From: G965267185 sp965267185
GTDB taxonomy: Bacteria > Pseudomonadota > Alphaproteobacteria > UBA6615
NCBI GenBank assembly: GCA_965267185.1
Contig: OZ253937.1
Location: 2,108,001-2,172,000 of the forward strand
Direction: 5' to 3'
DNA length: 64,000 nucleotides
The notes below the pieces were generated by a model that had not been told where the DNA came from, searched no databases, and saw only the letters and a program-made list of their open reading frames with translations. The number at the start of each line of letters is the position of its first letter. Position 1 is the first letter of the stretch. A program made the position numbers and the translations under genes. Below are positions 41,592-50,467 of this stretch, one piece after another.

Positions 41592-43077
41592 CCGTTAACG
41601 TGACCCTCCTCTGCGGTTTTTTCGCGGTGAGGGTACGTTCAAAGCTCCGTTTGAGGACGTCCTTTTTGACTTTACCCATCGCGTTCTTCGGCAACTCCGG
41701 CACCGTGGCGACGATCCGCGGCACCTTGTAGCCAGCGATGCGTTTTGCGCAGAACGCTTGTAGGTCGTCCGCGGAGACGTCCCGGCTTGCGACCACACAC
41801 GCAACAGCAACTTCGCCTTGGCGGTCATGGGCCCGGCTGAACACAGCCGCTTCGCGCACATGGGGGTGCGCCAGCAGCGCTGTTTCCACCTCGATGGGAT
41901 AAAACTTTACGCCGCTATTGTTGATGACGTCATCGGCGCGGCCCTTGAAGAACAGGTAGCCCTGCTCGTTCAGTGCGGCGATGTCGCCCGGGTAGAACCA
42001 CCCATCGCGAAAGGCGCGCGCACTGGCGTCAGGATCGTTCAGATAAGCGGTTGGATATCCGGCCCCGCGATAACGCACCTTTCCGGTTTTGCCCGGTGGT
42101 ACCGGCTTGTCCTTTTCGTCGACGATTTGCGCTTCAACACCTTCCACGACGCGGCCCACGGCATCGGGATAAAGATCCTGGTCGGCTGGATTGCCGAAGA
42201 CCAGGGGCCCGGTCTCATTGGAACCGAGTTGCTCGCAGAAATTCGGCGTCAGCTGTTGCCGTGCCGCCAAACGTTGCGGATGCGTGACCGGCGCGCTAGC
42301 GACAACCATCAGACGCAAGTCTGGAAAGAGCAATTTCTTGCCGGCCGCATACTCCAGCATCGGGACCAAGTGCGACGGGGTAAGCTTCAGGTAGCTGACA
42401 CGTTTGTCGCGTACAAAGGCGGCAAGTTCTTCCATACTGCGGCAGCGCTGAATAACAACGGTCGCGCCGAGACGCAGAATGCAAAGGCTGATGTTTCGGC
42501 AGTCCGTGAAGCACATTGACGACAGACACAAGAACCGCTCGTCCTGGCTCCAGCCCTGGACTTTGGTATTTCGCGCCATCCAGGCCAGCATTTCCGTATG
42601 ACTGTGCAGAAACGATTTCGGTGCACCGGTCGTACCCGACGACTGATTAAGCATGACGGGCAAATCTCCCCCCGTCGCCGAACCGCTAAAGGGTTTAGTC
42701 AGCGTTTGGCGAAGATCGTCGAGTGAGAGAACTTCGCGCCCCGCGAACGGCTTGGTTTTCGGCGCCGCCACGATGGCCTTCACGGACAAGTCCTTCATCG
42801 CCTCGCCGATTTCCCGGCGCGGCAGCTTGGGATTGAGCGAGAATATCACCGCCCCGATCCGCGCCAAGGCGCATACGAGGACGAGATGGTCGGCAGAATC
42901 GTCGAGTAAAACCGCAACGATATCGCCGCGCTCGATACCAACGCCTTGCAGATTGCCAGCCATGGCATTTATCTCGCGATCCAAAGCGCCATAGGTAACG
43001 ACCCGCTGGCCGTCCTCGATAGCGGGGTGATCGGCGCGATCGCGCGCATGCTCGGTGAGGAGGTCGGTAATGTTCAT
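41533..43077 (-). CDS. AMP-dependent acyl-CoA synthetase/ligase
   Basis: A 514-aa ANL-superfamily enzyme activating a carboxylate as adenylate. P-loop 'SSGTTGAPKS' (146-155), 'LGSNETGP' (A5 region), 'DGWFYPGDIA' (A7), 'GRADDVINNSGVKFYPIEVE' (A8) and the A10 Lys in 'PKNAMGKVKKD' are intact. ATG at 43077 has GGGTGAG upstream; a GTG lies two codons earlier. The last ~20 residues are an unconserved-looking tail overlapping dppC. It follows the PaaK-like gene by 15 bases on the same strand, suggesting joint transcription. Confidence 0.9.
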   Translation of the reverse strand: MNITDLLTEHARDRADHPAIEDGQRVVTYGALDREINAMAGNLQGVGIERGDIVAVLLDDSADHLVLVCALARIGAVIFSLNPKLPRREIGEAMKDLSVKAIVAAPKTKPFAGREVLSLDDLRQTLTKPFSGSATGGDLPVMLNQSSGTTGAPKSFLHSHTEMLAWMARNTKVQGWSQDERFLCLSSMCFTDCRNISLCILRLGATVVIQRCRSMEELAAFVRDKRVSYLKLTPSHLVPMLEYAAGKKLLFPDLRLMVVASAPVTHPQRLAARQQLTPNFCEQLGSNETGPLVFGNPADQDLYPDAVGRVVEGVEAQIVDEKDKPVPPGKTGKVRYRGAGYPTAYLNDPDASARAFRDGWFYPGDIAALNEQGYLFFKGRADDVINNSGVKFYPIEVETALLAHPHVREAAVFSRAHDRQGEVAVACVVASRDVSADDLQAFCAKRIAGYKVPRIVATVPELPKNAMGKVKKDVLKRSFERTLTAKKPQRRVTLTASVDSTAGRARPADRHRES

Positions 43078-43092
43078 GCTCACCCGGCCGAA

Positions 43093-44514
43093 CTAGGTCA
43101 GTTCCGATTTAAATATCTGAAACTTGCCGCCAGGTTCGCGTGGAATTTCGTCGACATAGTCAAAGTTGAATTGGAAAGGATGTCCAAAGTTGCGCTGCAG
43201 ATGCGCGCTGATTTCCGCCGCCGCCGCATCGGTCAACCGATCATCGGCAACCAGCTTGATGTCGATCTCCTCGACACTCGTTTGCACCAGTTGATATTGG
43301 CGCACGCCGCCCTTGAGCAGTAGCGGTTCGGCGTCGAGGACGGGAAATAGCCGGTCGCCGGACGGCAGTACCACCGGTAGCCGCTCGCGCCCGATGATCC
43401 GCTCTATCACACCAAGACCGAGACCGGACGGACACGGCGCGCCGGCGATGGCGCGATCACCGAGCTCATAGCGGATCAGCGGCGTCGCAAAATTCATCAG
43501 CCCGGTGACCACCACGCGCCCCACCTCGCCCGGTGCACACGGACGGTTGTCGTCATCGAGAATTTCGACCAGCGCCCGCTCCGCTTGAATGTGCAAATGA
43601 TCATGCTCCAGACAGGTCAGCGCCAGCGTCGCTAGCTCCTCACAGCTATAGTTGTCACGCACCGGAACCCCCCATTCGCGCTGACAGAGGGCTACGAGGC
43701 CCGGCTCGAGGATCTCTCCCATGGAGCGTACATCGCGCAGCCGCACAGGTTTCACACCGATATCCAAAGAGCGGTGGATCAGTTCCTGCAAGATCGATGG
43801 ATGACATTGCAGGTAGTGCGGATCGTCTCGCAACAGCCAATCGTAGAGTTGGCTCACCGGAATGCGGTTGCTGTAGATGAACGACGGCCCGGTGCTGCCG
43901 GCTGCCCACCCCTTGACCTTGGACCGGCCGTGTTCCCCGGGGACAACCTTAATGGTCACATTAGCGCCGCCGAGATCGCGCCCGAACCACCGGTGCCCCC
44001 GCAGGGTTACGGCGAGGTTGGAAGCGCTGGAATATCGGGTCGAGCGAACGTGCACCGGCTGACCGCTCGAGCCCGTTGTGTGAACATCGAAGGTTGGTCC
44101 ATGCCCCTTGGGCAGTATGGCGCTGAACAACGAGCTTTTGGCGGTCTGCACGTCGTCACGGCTGAGCAGCGGTAGCGACGCAAATGCCTCAGCCGTTAGC
44201 ACCGCGCCCGGCTCCGGAACGAACTCCGCCAGCCGATTCTTGTGGAAGGGCGAAAGCTTTTGGGCATAGCGCACCAGCTCCGTCGCTTGGCGCAACTGCG
44301 TTTCCGCAAGCCGCTTCGCCGTCCAGCGTTCGGTTTCCGCCAGAAACTCGGCAATGTCGAAAACGGAAAGGCGCTGCCCTTCCTCGAGCGGCGGGAAGAA
44401 ATGGTTCGCCACCGCGGGCCCCGTGGGCCGGCGGCGAGAGTGTACGGTTCCCCGAACAACCCGCGCGCGGGGTGCCGATTTATCTGTTTTCTTTTGTCTC
44501 TTCCGTATTGCCAT
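43093..44514 (-). CDS. phenylacetate-CoA ligase (PaaK)-like adenylate-forming protein
   Basis: A 473-aa protein of the PaaK/coenzyme F390 synthetase branch. 'FDVHTTGSSGQPVHVRST' (about 140-158) is the phosphate loop, 'DNYSCEELATLAL' (about 292-304) matches 'YG.TE', and 'VTGLMNFATPLIRYELGDRAIAG' (about 350-372) is the conserved D-binding motif. The N-terminal 35 residues are very basic and atypical. Such stand-alone PaaK-like proteins occur in exopolysaccharide or natural-product loci; no carrier protein is nearby and the substrate is unknown. Confidence 0.88.
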   Translation of the reverse strand: MAIRKRQKKTDKSAPRARVVRGTVHSRRRPTGPAVANHFFPPLEEGQRLSVFDIAEFLAETERWTAKRLAETQLRQATELVRYAQKLSPFHKNRLAEFVPEPGAVLTAEAFASLPLLSRDDVQTAKSSLFSAILPKGHGPTFDVHTTGSSGQPVHVRSTRYSSASNLAVTLRGHRWFGRDLGGANVTIKVVPGEHGRSKVKGWAAGSTGPSFIYSNRIPVSQLYDWLLRDDPHYLQCHPSILQELIHRSLDIGVKPVRLRDVRSMGEILEPGLVALCQREWGVPVRDNYSCEELATLALTCLEHDHLHIQAERALVEILDDDNRPCAPGEVGRVVVTGLMNFATPLIRYELGDRAIAGAPCPSGLGLGVIERIIGRERLPVVLPSGDRLFPVLDAEPLLLKGGVRQYQLVQTSVEEIDIKLVADDRLTDAAAAEISAHLQRNFGHPFQFNFDYVDEIPREPGGKFQIFKSELT

Positions 44515-44688
44515 CGAATATGCCCACGTTGCGCCCGTTTGTAGTGAGCGGTAAGCGCATAATTCAAGCGCATCTTGCGCTATTACCGTTTCCTACGTTG
44601 CCGCGCGTTAACCAATGGTAATCCCGGCAAGGCCTTCAGTCAGACGTCCAACAGGCAGGCTGCGTGATATACGGTTAACCAGATGCCC

Positions 44689-44717
44689 TTGGCACAGGCG
44701 TGAACCATGTGTTAGAA
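44689..44717 (+). promoter_or_regulatory. candidate promoter for rpsU
   Basis: TTGGCA (44689-44694) and TTAGAA (44712-44717) are spaced by 17 bases, giving a leader of about 75 nucleotides before the ribosome binding site of rpsU. Plausible by sequence only. Confidence 0.4.
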
Positions 44718-44801
44718 CCCGCGGCCCGTGCGGTTTGGAACGTTTTCCAGCCACCGCGGGGTTTCTACAGGCTCAAACGAACGTCGAAGGAGGTGAGCAC
44801 C

Positions 44802-45008
44802 ATCGTTCAAGTCGTTGTCAGAGATAACAACGTCGACCAAGCCCTGAAGGCGCTGAAGAAGAAAATGCAGCGCGAGGGCGTCTTCCGTGAAATGAAGCTT
44901 CGCCGGAGCTATGAAAAACCGTCGGAGAAACGCGCACGGGAGAAGGCGGAAGCTGTCCGCCGGGCCCGCAAATTGGCCCGCAAGCGTAAGGAACGCGAAG
45001 GCTATTAG
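44802..45008 (+). CDS. rpsU: 30S ribosomal protein S21 (apparent ATC start)
   Basis: The protein reads (M)VQVVVRDNNVDQALKALKKK..., a clear S21, basic throughout and ending in 'RRARKLARKRKEREGY'; it assists base pairing of mRNA Shine-Dalgarno with 16S rRNA. No ATG stands at the family's usual N-terminus. A perfect AAGGAGG (44787-44793) lies eight bases before ATC at 44802, which aligns with the Met of other S21 proteins (68 aa). The nearest conventional start is GTG at 44793, which overlaps the Shine-Dalgarno itself and would give 71 aa. ATC is therefore preferred, with GTG as the alternative. Confidence 0.88.
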   Translation: MVQVVVRDNNVDQALKALKKKMQREGVFREMKLRRSYEKPSEKRAREKAEAVRRARKLARKRKEREGY

Positions 45009-45077
45009 CTGCAGCCGCTGTCATGCGGCACACTCCAGCTAGGGTCTCGATCCCTTTCACGACCATCGCAAAGCCTT

Positions 45078-45096
45078 GGGACCACCGGCTGGTCCC
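45078..45096. terminator. hairpin between convergent rpsU and pntB
   Basis: GGGACCA (45078-45084) and TGGTCCC (45090-45096) make a perfect 7-bp stem with a 5-base loop, 70 bases after rpsU and 50 after pntB. Only scattered T residues follow on either strand, so it may be a weak bidirectional terminator. Confidence 0.4.
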
Positions 45097-45145
45097 GAGA
45101 CGATTTCGTTTGTCTTGAAGAAAGCAGTGTTAGGCGGCTGAACGC

Positions 45146-46546
45146 TTAGTGGCCGCCGCCCTGCAATGCTTTGACGATGTCTTCGCACATCTTTTTGGCA
45201 TCGCCAAACAGCATCATCGTGTTGTCGTTATAGAACAACGGGTTGTCGACGCCGGCATAGCCCGATGCCATGGAGCGCTTGACCACCAGCGCCGTGCCCA
45301 CCTCTTCGACATTCAACACCGGCATGCCGTAAATCGCACTCGACTTGTCGGTCTTGGCCGCCGGGTTGACCGTGTCGTTGGCACCGATCACGAAGGCGAC
45401 TTCGGTCGAGGCGAAGTCATGGTTGATCTCGTCGAGTTCGAGCACATTCTCGTAAGGCACGTTGGCCTCGGCGAGCAGCACATTCATATGCCCCGGCATG
45501 CGGCCGGCGACTGGGTGGATGGCGTAGCGAACCTGAACGCCACGCTCTTCCAAGAGATTGGCCATCTCGGCCAGCGAGTGCTGTGCTTGCGCTACCGCCA
45601 TGCCATAGCCGGGAACGATGATGATCGACGACGCCTGTTCCATGATGAAGGCGGCATCGGCCGCCGCGCCTTGTTTGACCGTGCGGTCGCCCATATCCGC
45701 GGCCGGCCCTGCGGATTCACCGCCGAAACCGCCGAGGATGACGTTGATGAACGAACGGTTCATCCCCTTGCACATGATGTAGCTGAGGATCGCACCCGAC
45801 GACCCCACAATGGCACCGGTGATGATCAGCAGCGGGTTGCCGAGCGTGAACCCGATGCCGGCTGCGGCCCAGCCGGAATAGGAGTTCAGCATCGACACAA
45901 CAACGGGCATATCGGCACCGCCGATGGGCACGATAATCAAAACGCCAAGCACCAAGGATATGGCGACGATGATCCAGAAGGCGGTCTGGGACTCTCCAAC
46001 GGCGAACCAGATGACAATCAAGGCAAGAAGGATGCCGAGGCCAAGGTTGACCAAATGCTGGCCGGGATATACCAGAGGCTTGCCGCTCACCAATCCTTGC
46101 AGTTTGCCGAACGCGATGATCGAGCCGGTGAAGGTGATGGCGCCAATCGCCGTGCCAATCGACATCTCGATCAGGCTCGCGGTCTTGATATCGCCCGATA
46201 CCCCGATGCCATAGGCCTCGGGCGCATAGAATGCCGCACCAGCGACGAACACGGCTGCTAGACCCACCAAAGAGTGGAAGGCGGCGACCAGCTGGGGCAA
46301 CGCGGTCATCTCGATGCGCAGCGCAATCGCCGTGCCGATGGCGCCGCCCACCAGTACACCCAGAATAATCGTTCCGAACGACACCACACCTGGCAACGCC
46401 AGGGTGGTCAGCACCGCGATCACCATCCCGGCGATGCCGTAGATGTTGCCCATGCGCGCGGTTTTCGGCGAACTCAACCCGCGCAGCGCCATGATAAAGC
46501 AGACGCTGGCGATCAAATACAAAAAGGCGGTCAATGACGATGACAT
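45146..46546 (-). CDS. pntB: NAD(P) transhydrogenase subunit beta
   Basis: A 466-aa subunit: about nine membrane helices in the first 260 residues forming the proton channel, then the NADP(H)-binding dIII domain (about 290-466) with 'IIVPGYGMAVAQAQHSLAEM' (GYGMAVAQAQ), 'GRMPGHMNVLLAEANVPYE' and 'VIGANDTVNPAAKTDKSSAIYGMPVL'. It couples hydride transfer from NADH to NADP+ to proton entry. Last gene of the pnt operon; 14 bases from the small subunit. Confidence 0.96.
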   Translation of the reverse strand: MSSSLTAFLYLIASVCFIMALRGLSSPKTARMGNIYGIAGMVIAVLTTLALPGVVSFGTIILGVLVGGAIGTAIALRIEMTALPQLVAAFHSLVGLAAVFVAGAAFYAPEAYGIGVSGDIKTASLIEMSIGTAIGAITFTGSIIAFGKLQGLVSGKPLVYPGQHLVNLGLGILLALIVIWFAVGESQTAFWIIVAISLVLGVLIIVPIGGADMPVVVSMLNSYSGWAAAGIGFTLGNPLLIITGAIVGSSGAILSYIMCKGMNRSFINVILGGFGGESAGPAADMGDRTVKQGAAADAAFIMEQASSIIIVPGYGMAVAQAQHSLAEMANLLEERGVQVRYAIHPVAGRMPGHMNVLLAEANVPYENVLELDEINHDFASTEVAFVIGANDTVNPAAKTDKSSAIYGMPVLNVEEVGTALVVKRSMASGYAGVDNPLFYNDNTMMLFGDAKKMCEDIVKALQGGGH

Positions 46547-46560
46547 CTAACGTATCCCCA

Positions 46561-46968
46561 CTACCGCTTCTGCCGGAACATCTGCAGCATGCGCTGCGTC
46601 ACGATGAAGCCGCCAAAAATATTTATCGATGCGAGCACCACTGCGATAAACCCGAATATCTTCGCCAGGTTCCAATCCTGTGGTCCCGCGGCGATCAGCG
46701 CGCCGACGATGATGACGGATGAGATGGCGTTGGTGACCGCCATTAGCGGCGAATGCAGCGCCGGCGTCACGCTCCAAACCACGTAGTAACCAACAAACAC
46801 GGCAAGTACGAATACGGTGAAAAGAAAGACAAACGGGTCGCCACCGGCGCCGACTGAGGCCCCCGCCAGGGTCGTCGCGTCTTGCGCCAACGTCGCGGCC
46901 TGTTCGGCGACGTTTTGCGCTTCGGTGGCGAGCTGTGCCGCTTTATCTGCGAGGGTCGACGGATCCAT
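46561..46968 (-). CDS. pntAB: NAD(P) transhydrogenase small membrane subunit (PntA C-terminal part)
   Basis: A 135-aa subunit equivalent to the C-terminal membrane part of E. coli PntA, encoded separately as in Rhodospirillum rubrum. The first 45 residues are an Ala/Thr/Gln-rich helix; then 'FVFLFTVFVLAVFVGYYVVWSVTPALHSPLMAVTNAISSVIIVGAL' and two further helices follow. Lies 3 bases after the alpha subunit gene. Confidence 0.94.
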   Translation of the reverse strand: MDPSTLADKAAQLATEAQNVAEQAATLAQDATTLAGASVGAGGDPFVFLFTVFVLAVFVGYYVVWSVTPALHSPLMAVTNAISSVIIVGALIAAGPQDWNLAKIFGFIAVVLASINIFGGFIVTQRMLQMFRQKR

Positions 46969-46971
46969 CGG

Positions 46972-48237
46972 TTAGGTCCCTTTTTCGGCTGTTGTATCTG
47001 GCGCCGGTTCCGACGAGTCTGGCGGCGCGCCCTCTTCGGCTTCCGCCAGCGTAGAGTCGGCATCAGCCTCGGCGCTCGACTGATCCTCCGGCAGCAACGC
47101 CGGGTGCACAATCTTACCGTCGCGGGTCAAACACGAACCGGCAATTATCTCGTCTTCCCAGTCGATGGCGAGCTGCTTGGTTTCTTTATCGATCATCAAC
47201 TCGACGAAATTGAAGAGATTTCGCGCATACAGCGCCGACGCATCGGCGGCGAGACGCGACGGCAAATTGTAGTGCCCCATAACGATGACGCCATTCTCGG
47301 TCGTAACGACCTCGCCCCCGACGCTCTTCGTCGCGTTGCCGCCCTGCTCGACCGCAAGATCGACGATCACCGAACCTGCGCGCATCGACGCAATCATGTC
47401 ATCGTTAACAAGGATCGGCGCCGGCCGGCCTGGAATAAGAGCTGTCGTAATGACAATATCCTGATCGGCAATGTGCTGAGCTACCAGTTCGGCTTGCCGG
47501 CGCTTGTAATCTTCCGACATCTCCTTGGCGTAACCGCCTTCGGTTTGGCCGGTTTCTCCTTCATCGGGTTCGACCATCACGAAGGTCGCACCGAGGCTCT
47601 CGACTTCTTCTTTGGCGGCCATGCGCACATCGGTTGCCGACACCACGGCACCAATGCGCCGCGCGGTGGCGATGGCCTGCAGGCCGGCAACCCCCGCTCC
47701 CATCACGAACACTTTGGCAGGATTAATCCGACCGGCAGCGGTCATCATCATCGGGATCGCGCGGCCATACTCAGCCGCCCCATCGACGACGGCCTTATAG
47801 CCCGCCAGGTTGGCTTGCGAGCTCAGCACATCCATCGACTGGGCGCGGCTGATGCGCGGCAAAAACTCCATTGCGAACGCGATGATATTCTTCTCGGCGT
47901 AGTGTTCGACGCCGATCGGATCGCCGAACGGATTGTGTAGCGCGACCAGAATGACGCCGTCGGGATAGTCGCCAAGCCCGTCGGCGCCGCCATCGTCTCT
48001 GGTTCGCGGCCGCTGGACCTTAAAGATGACATCGGCGCCGGCGAATGTTTCGGCGCGCGTCGGGTGAAGCGTCGCACCGGCCTCGGCAAACGCATTATCG
48101 AGGATGGCCGCGTTCTCTCCGGCCCCAGCCTCAACGCTTACCTCCACGCCCATCTGCACCAGCCGTTTGACCGTATCGGGAGTTGCCGCAACGCGGCGCT
48201 CATGGGGGCGGCGTTCCTTGGGAATGGCGATCTTCAT
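46972..48237 (-). CDS. pntAA: NAD(P) transhydrogenase subunit alpha, NAD-binding part
   Basis: A 421-aa soluble dI subunit: 'KIAIPKERRPHERRVAATPDTVK' (2-24), 'RISRAQSMDVLSSQANLAGYKAVV' (about 130-153), the NAD-binding 'VFVMGAGVAGLQAIATARRIGAVVSATDVR' (about 175-204) and 'GHYNLPSRLAADASALYARNL'. The last ~45 residues form an acidic low-complexity tail. First gene of the pntAA-pntAB-pntB operon on the minus strand. Confidence 0.95.
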   Translation of the reverse strand: MKIAIPKERRPHERRVAATPDTVKRLVQMGVEVSVEAGAGENAAILDNAFAEAGATLHPTRAETFAGADVIFKVQRPRTRDDGGADGLGDYPDGVILVALHNPFGDPIGVEHYAEKNIIAFAMEFLPRISRAQSMDVLSSQANLAGYKAVVDGAAEYGRAIPMMMTAAGRINPAKVFVMGAGVAGLQAIATARRIGAVVSATDVRMAAKEEVESLGATFVMVEPDEGETGQTEGGYAKEMSEDYKRRQAELVAQHIADQDIVITTALIPGRPAPILVNDDMIASMRAGSVIVDLAVEQGGNATKSVGGEVVTTENGVIVMGHYNLPSRLAADASALYARNLFNFVELMIDKETKQLAIDWEDEIIAGSCLTRDGKIVHPALLPEDQSSAEADADSTLAEAEEGAPPDSSEPAPDTTAEKGT

Positions 48238-48484
48238 TTTGTGAACACCTTATGCTTCGGCCCTTCCGGGACAGCACGGAACCGTCGAGTTCGGCGATGC
48301 CGTCCAGAGTTGCCGGAATATGGCGCTAGAGCCGAGTCAGGACAAGGCTTCGCTGGCTATAAAGATGTTCTCTAGTGGAACAGAAGGCGCGAGCGATCTT
48401 CAGCGGACTAAGAATCCATACCGAAAGTCGCAGAACAAAGACGGCCGTGAGGGTACCGGGGTCCTCGCCACCTAAGGAATGGAA

Positions 48485-49024
48485 CTAGGACAGGCCGTTG
48501 ATAATTCCGGTGAGCCGGCGTTTGGTGATGAAAAACCGGCCGATATCGCGTTCGCTGCCACCGCCGAGGCGAAATATCTCTTTGCCCTCACCATCGAAAA
48601 TAACAACGGCAGGCACGGCGCGAATGCCGCCTATGCGGGCATCGAGATCGGCGTTGCCGACAACCGCCGGGATCGTCGGATGAATGATGCTGACGAAACG
48701 TTTGACGTTTCGAGGGTTGGGCCGGCCGACGAAACCTTCCATCCAGTTCACCGCGATCATCGATACGTTGTTGCCGTTGTCTTCGATGTAGTCGGCCAAC
48801 TCGACCATTTCCTGGCGGCAGGGCGGACACCAACTGGCGAAAAACGTCACCAGGACCGGCCGGCCATCGAATGCCGAATCGTCCACGGTCCCCCGTAGGG
48901 AATCGAGCGATTTCAGAATATCGCGAAAATCGTCATCGAGGTGCACTTGTTGCGCCGCCGCGGGGGCCGCCGCCAGCAGCGGCGCGGCAAGTGTGGATAG
49001 TAAGAAATCGCGTCTTCGCAGCAT
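48485..49024 (-). CDS. TlpA-like thioredoxin-fold protein, exported
   Basis: A 179-aa thiol:disulfide protein with active site WCPPC (65-69), 'VLVTFFASWCPPCRQEMVELADYIE' and cis-Pro in 'IRAVPAVVIFDGEG'. The N-terminus 'LRRRDFLLSTLAAPLLAAAPAAAQ' is a twin-arginine-type signal, unusual for small thioredoxins that normally go through Sec. GGGAGG six bases upstream sets the start at 49024. Probably reduces periplasmic disulfides, e.g. in cytochrome maturation; target unknown. Confidence 0.9.
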   Translation of the reverse strand: MLRRRDFLLSTLAAPLLAAAPAAAQQVHLDDDFRDILKSLDSLRGTVDDSAFDGRPVLVTFFASWCPPCRQEMVELADYIEDNGNNVSMIAVNWMEGFVGRPNPRNVKRFVSIIHPTIPAVVGNADLDARIGGIRAVPAVVIFDGEGKEIFRLGGGSERDIGRFFITKRRLTGIINGLS

Positions 49025-49093
49025 GATTGACCTCCCGGATATCTCTCCTAGACACCACAGGACGGCCGCTGCCAAGGCAATTTCTCGTGAACT

Positions 49094-50449
49094 TTATTCC
49101 GCCAGAGGGATGTCGTATCGGCCGAGGGTTTCGGCCTGGCGGGCGGCCAGTGTGGCTTGATCGAAGTCCGAAATGAGACCTTGAAATAGCTGGAACCAGT
49201 TGACTTCGGCGCGCAGCCGCAAGAACACCGAACCGAGCCCGATCGCGGCACGGTCCATCAATACGAATTCTCGCGGCGGTGTGACACTGCCCAGTTTGCG
49301 CAGTTCTTCGTGGACCTGGTGGGCAATGTTGGCGCCGTACAATCCGGAATCGGATTCCTGAATGCGCTGCACCTTGTCATCCATCACCGGCGCATAGAGA
49401 AACGACGCCCAGATATTGAGCACGTCGATCATCTCGTTGGTGAGATCGGCGAAACCCCACGTCTCATAGGCATGCACCGCCAAGGCCCGATCGTCGTTCT
49501 TCAGCGCGTGGTAGAGATCGATTACCGCGCCCACGAAATGGGGGGTGAACACGCGGATACATCCGAAGTCGTAGAGATTTATCGAGCCGTCCGCGGGGTT
49601 GACGGTGTAGTTGCCCAGGTGAGGATCGCCATGGATCACGCCGTAGTAGTAGAAGGGCACGTACCAGGCGCGGAACATATTCACGGCGACAGCCTCACGG
49701 CCTTCGGTTGCCGTTTCGGCAAACTCCGCCATCGGCATGCCTTCGAGCCAATTCGTCGTCAGCAGCCGCTTGGAAGATAAGTCACTGACGACCTCTGGAA
49801 CATTCACGCCCGCTTCGTCGGCCAGCATGTCGCCATAGAGCCGGGTCGCGTTCGCCTCGCGCAGATAATCGAGTTCTTCAGTTAACCGCTCGGACAGCTC
49901 GGCGTGGATCTGCGATGTGTCGATCACGCGGTCGTATCGTTTGTACACGGCGAACAAGAGCTTGAGCTGGTTGAGGTCGGCGGCAACCGCCGACGCCATA
50001 TCGGGGTATTGTACTTTGCAGGCGAGTTCCTGACCGTCATGGGCCACCGCACGGTGAACCTGGCCGAGGGAAGCCGCACGCGCCGCCTCCCGCTCGAAAC
50101 TTTTAAATTTAGACTGCCAGTCGCTGCCGAGTTCCGCCGACATGCGCCTTCGCACGAACGGCCACCCCATAGGGGGCGCGTTGGCCTGCAATTGGGATAA
50201 CTCACGCGCGTAATCCTGGGGCAGCGCATCGGGTATCGTCGCCAGGATCTGCGCCGCCTTCATCAGCGGGCCCTTCAGGCCGCCGAGCGCAACCTTCAGG
50301 TCCTCGGCGTGCTTTTCACGATCCAGTTCGCGGCCAAGGTACCGGCTACCCGCAAACCGCACGGCCGCACCTCCAACCGCGGTGCCGACCCGGCCATAGC
50401 GGCCCATGCGGCCGCGTAACGTCGAACGGTCGTCGTCGCTATCCGCCAC
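49094..50449 (-). CDS. ABC1/AarF/UbiB-family atypical kinase
   Basis: A 451-aa atypical kinase-like protein. The family's KxGQ motif appears as 'LMKAAQILATIPDALP' (about 60-75), the ATP-binding Ala-rich loop 'REAARAASLGQVHRA' (about 118-132), Lys in 'LACKVQYPD', catalytic loop 'VIHGDPHLGNY' (about 275-285) and metal DFG in 'LYDFGCIRV'. UbiB-type members support ubiquinone synthesis or lipid transport; this one lacks the two C-terminal membrane helices of true UbiB. Nineteen bases downstream of pepF on the same strand, perhaps co-transcribed. Confidence 0.9.
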   Translation of the reverse strand: MADSDDDRSTLRGRMGRYGRVGTAVGGAAVRFAGSRYLGRELDREKHAEDLKVALGGLKGPLMKAAQILATIPDALPQDYARELSQLQANAPPMGWPFVRRRMSAELGSDWQSKFKSFEREAARAASLGQVHRAVAHDGQELACKVQYPDMASAVAADLNQLKLLFAVYKRYDRVIDTSQIHAELSERLTEELDYLREANATRLYGDMLADEAGVNVPEVVSDLSSKRLLTTNWLEGMPMAEFAETATEGREAVAVNMFRAWYVPFYYYGVIHGDPHLGNYTVNPADGSINLYDFGCIRVFTPHFVGAVIDLYHALKNDDRALAVHAYETWGFADLTNEMIDVLNIWASFLYAPVMDDKVQRIQESDSGLYGANIAHQVHEELRKLGSVTPPREFVLMDRAAIGLGSVFLRLRAEVNWFQLFQGLISDFDQATLAARQAETLGRYDIPLAE

Positions 50450-50467
50450 GCTGGCGTCGCTCCCCTG

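Noticed and set aside
45149..46261. 370-codon open frame antisense to pntB
   Set aside because: His/Asp/Gly-rich shadow typical of GC-rich codon bias; pntB is unambiguous.
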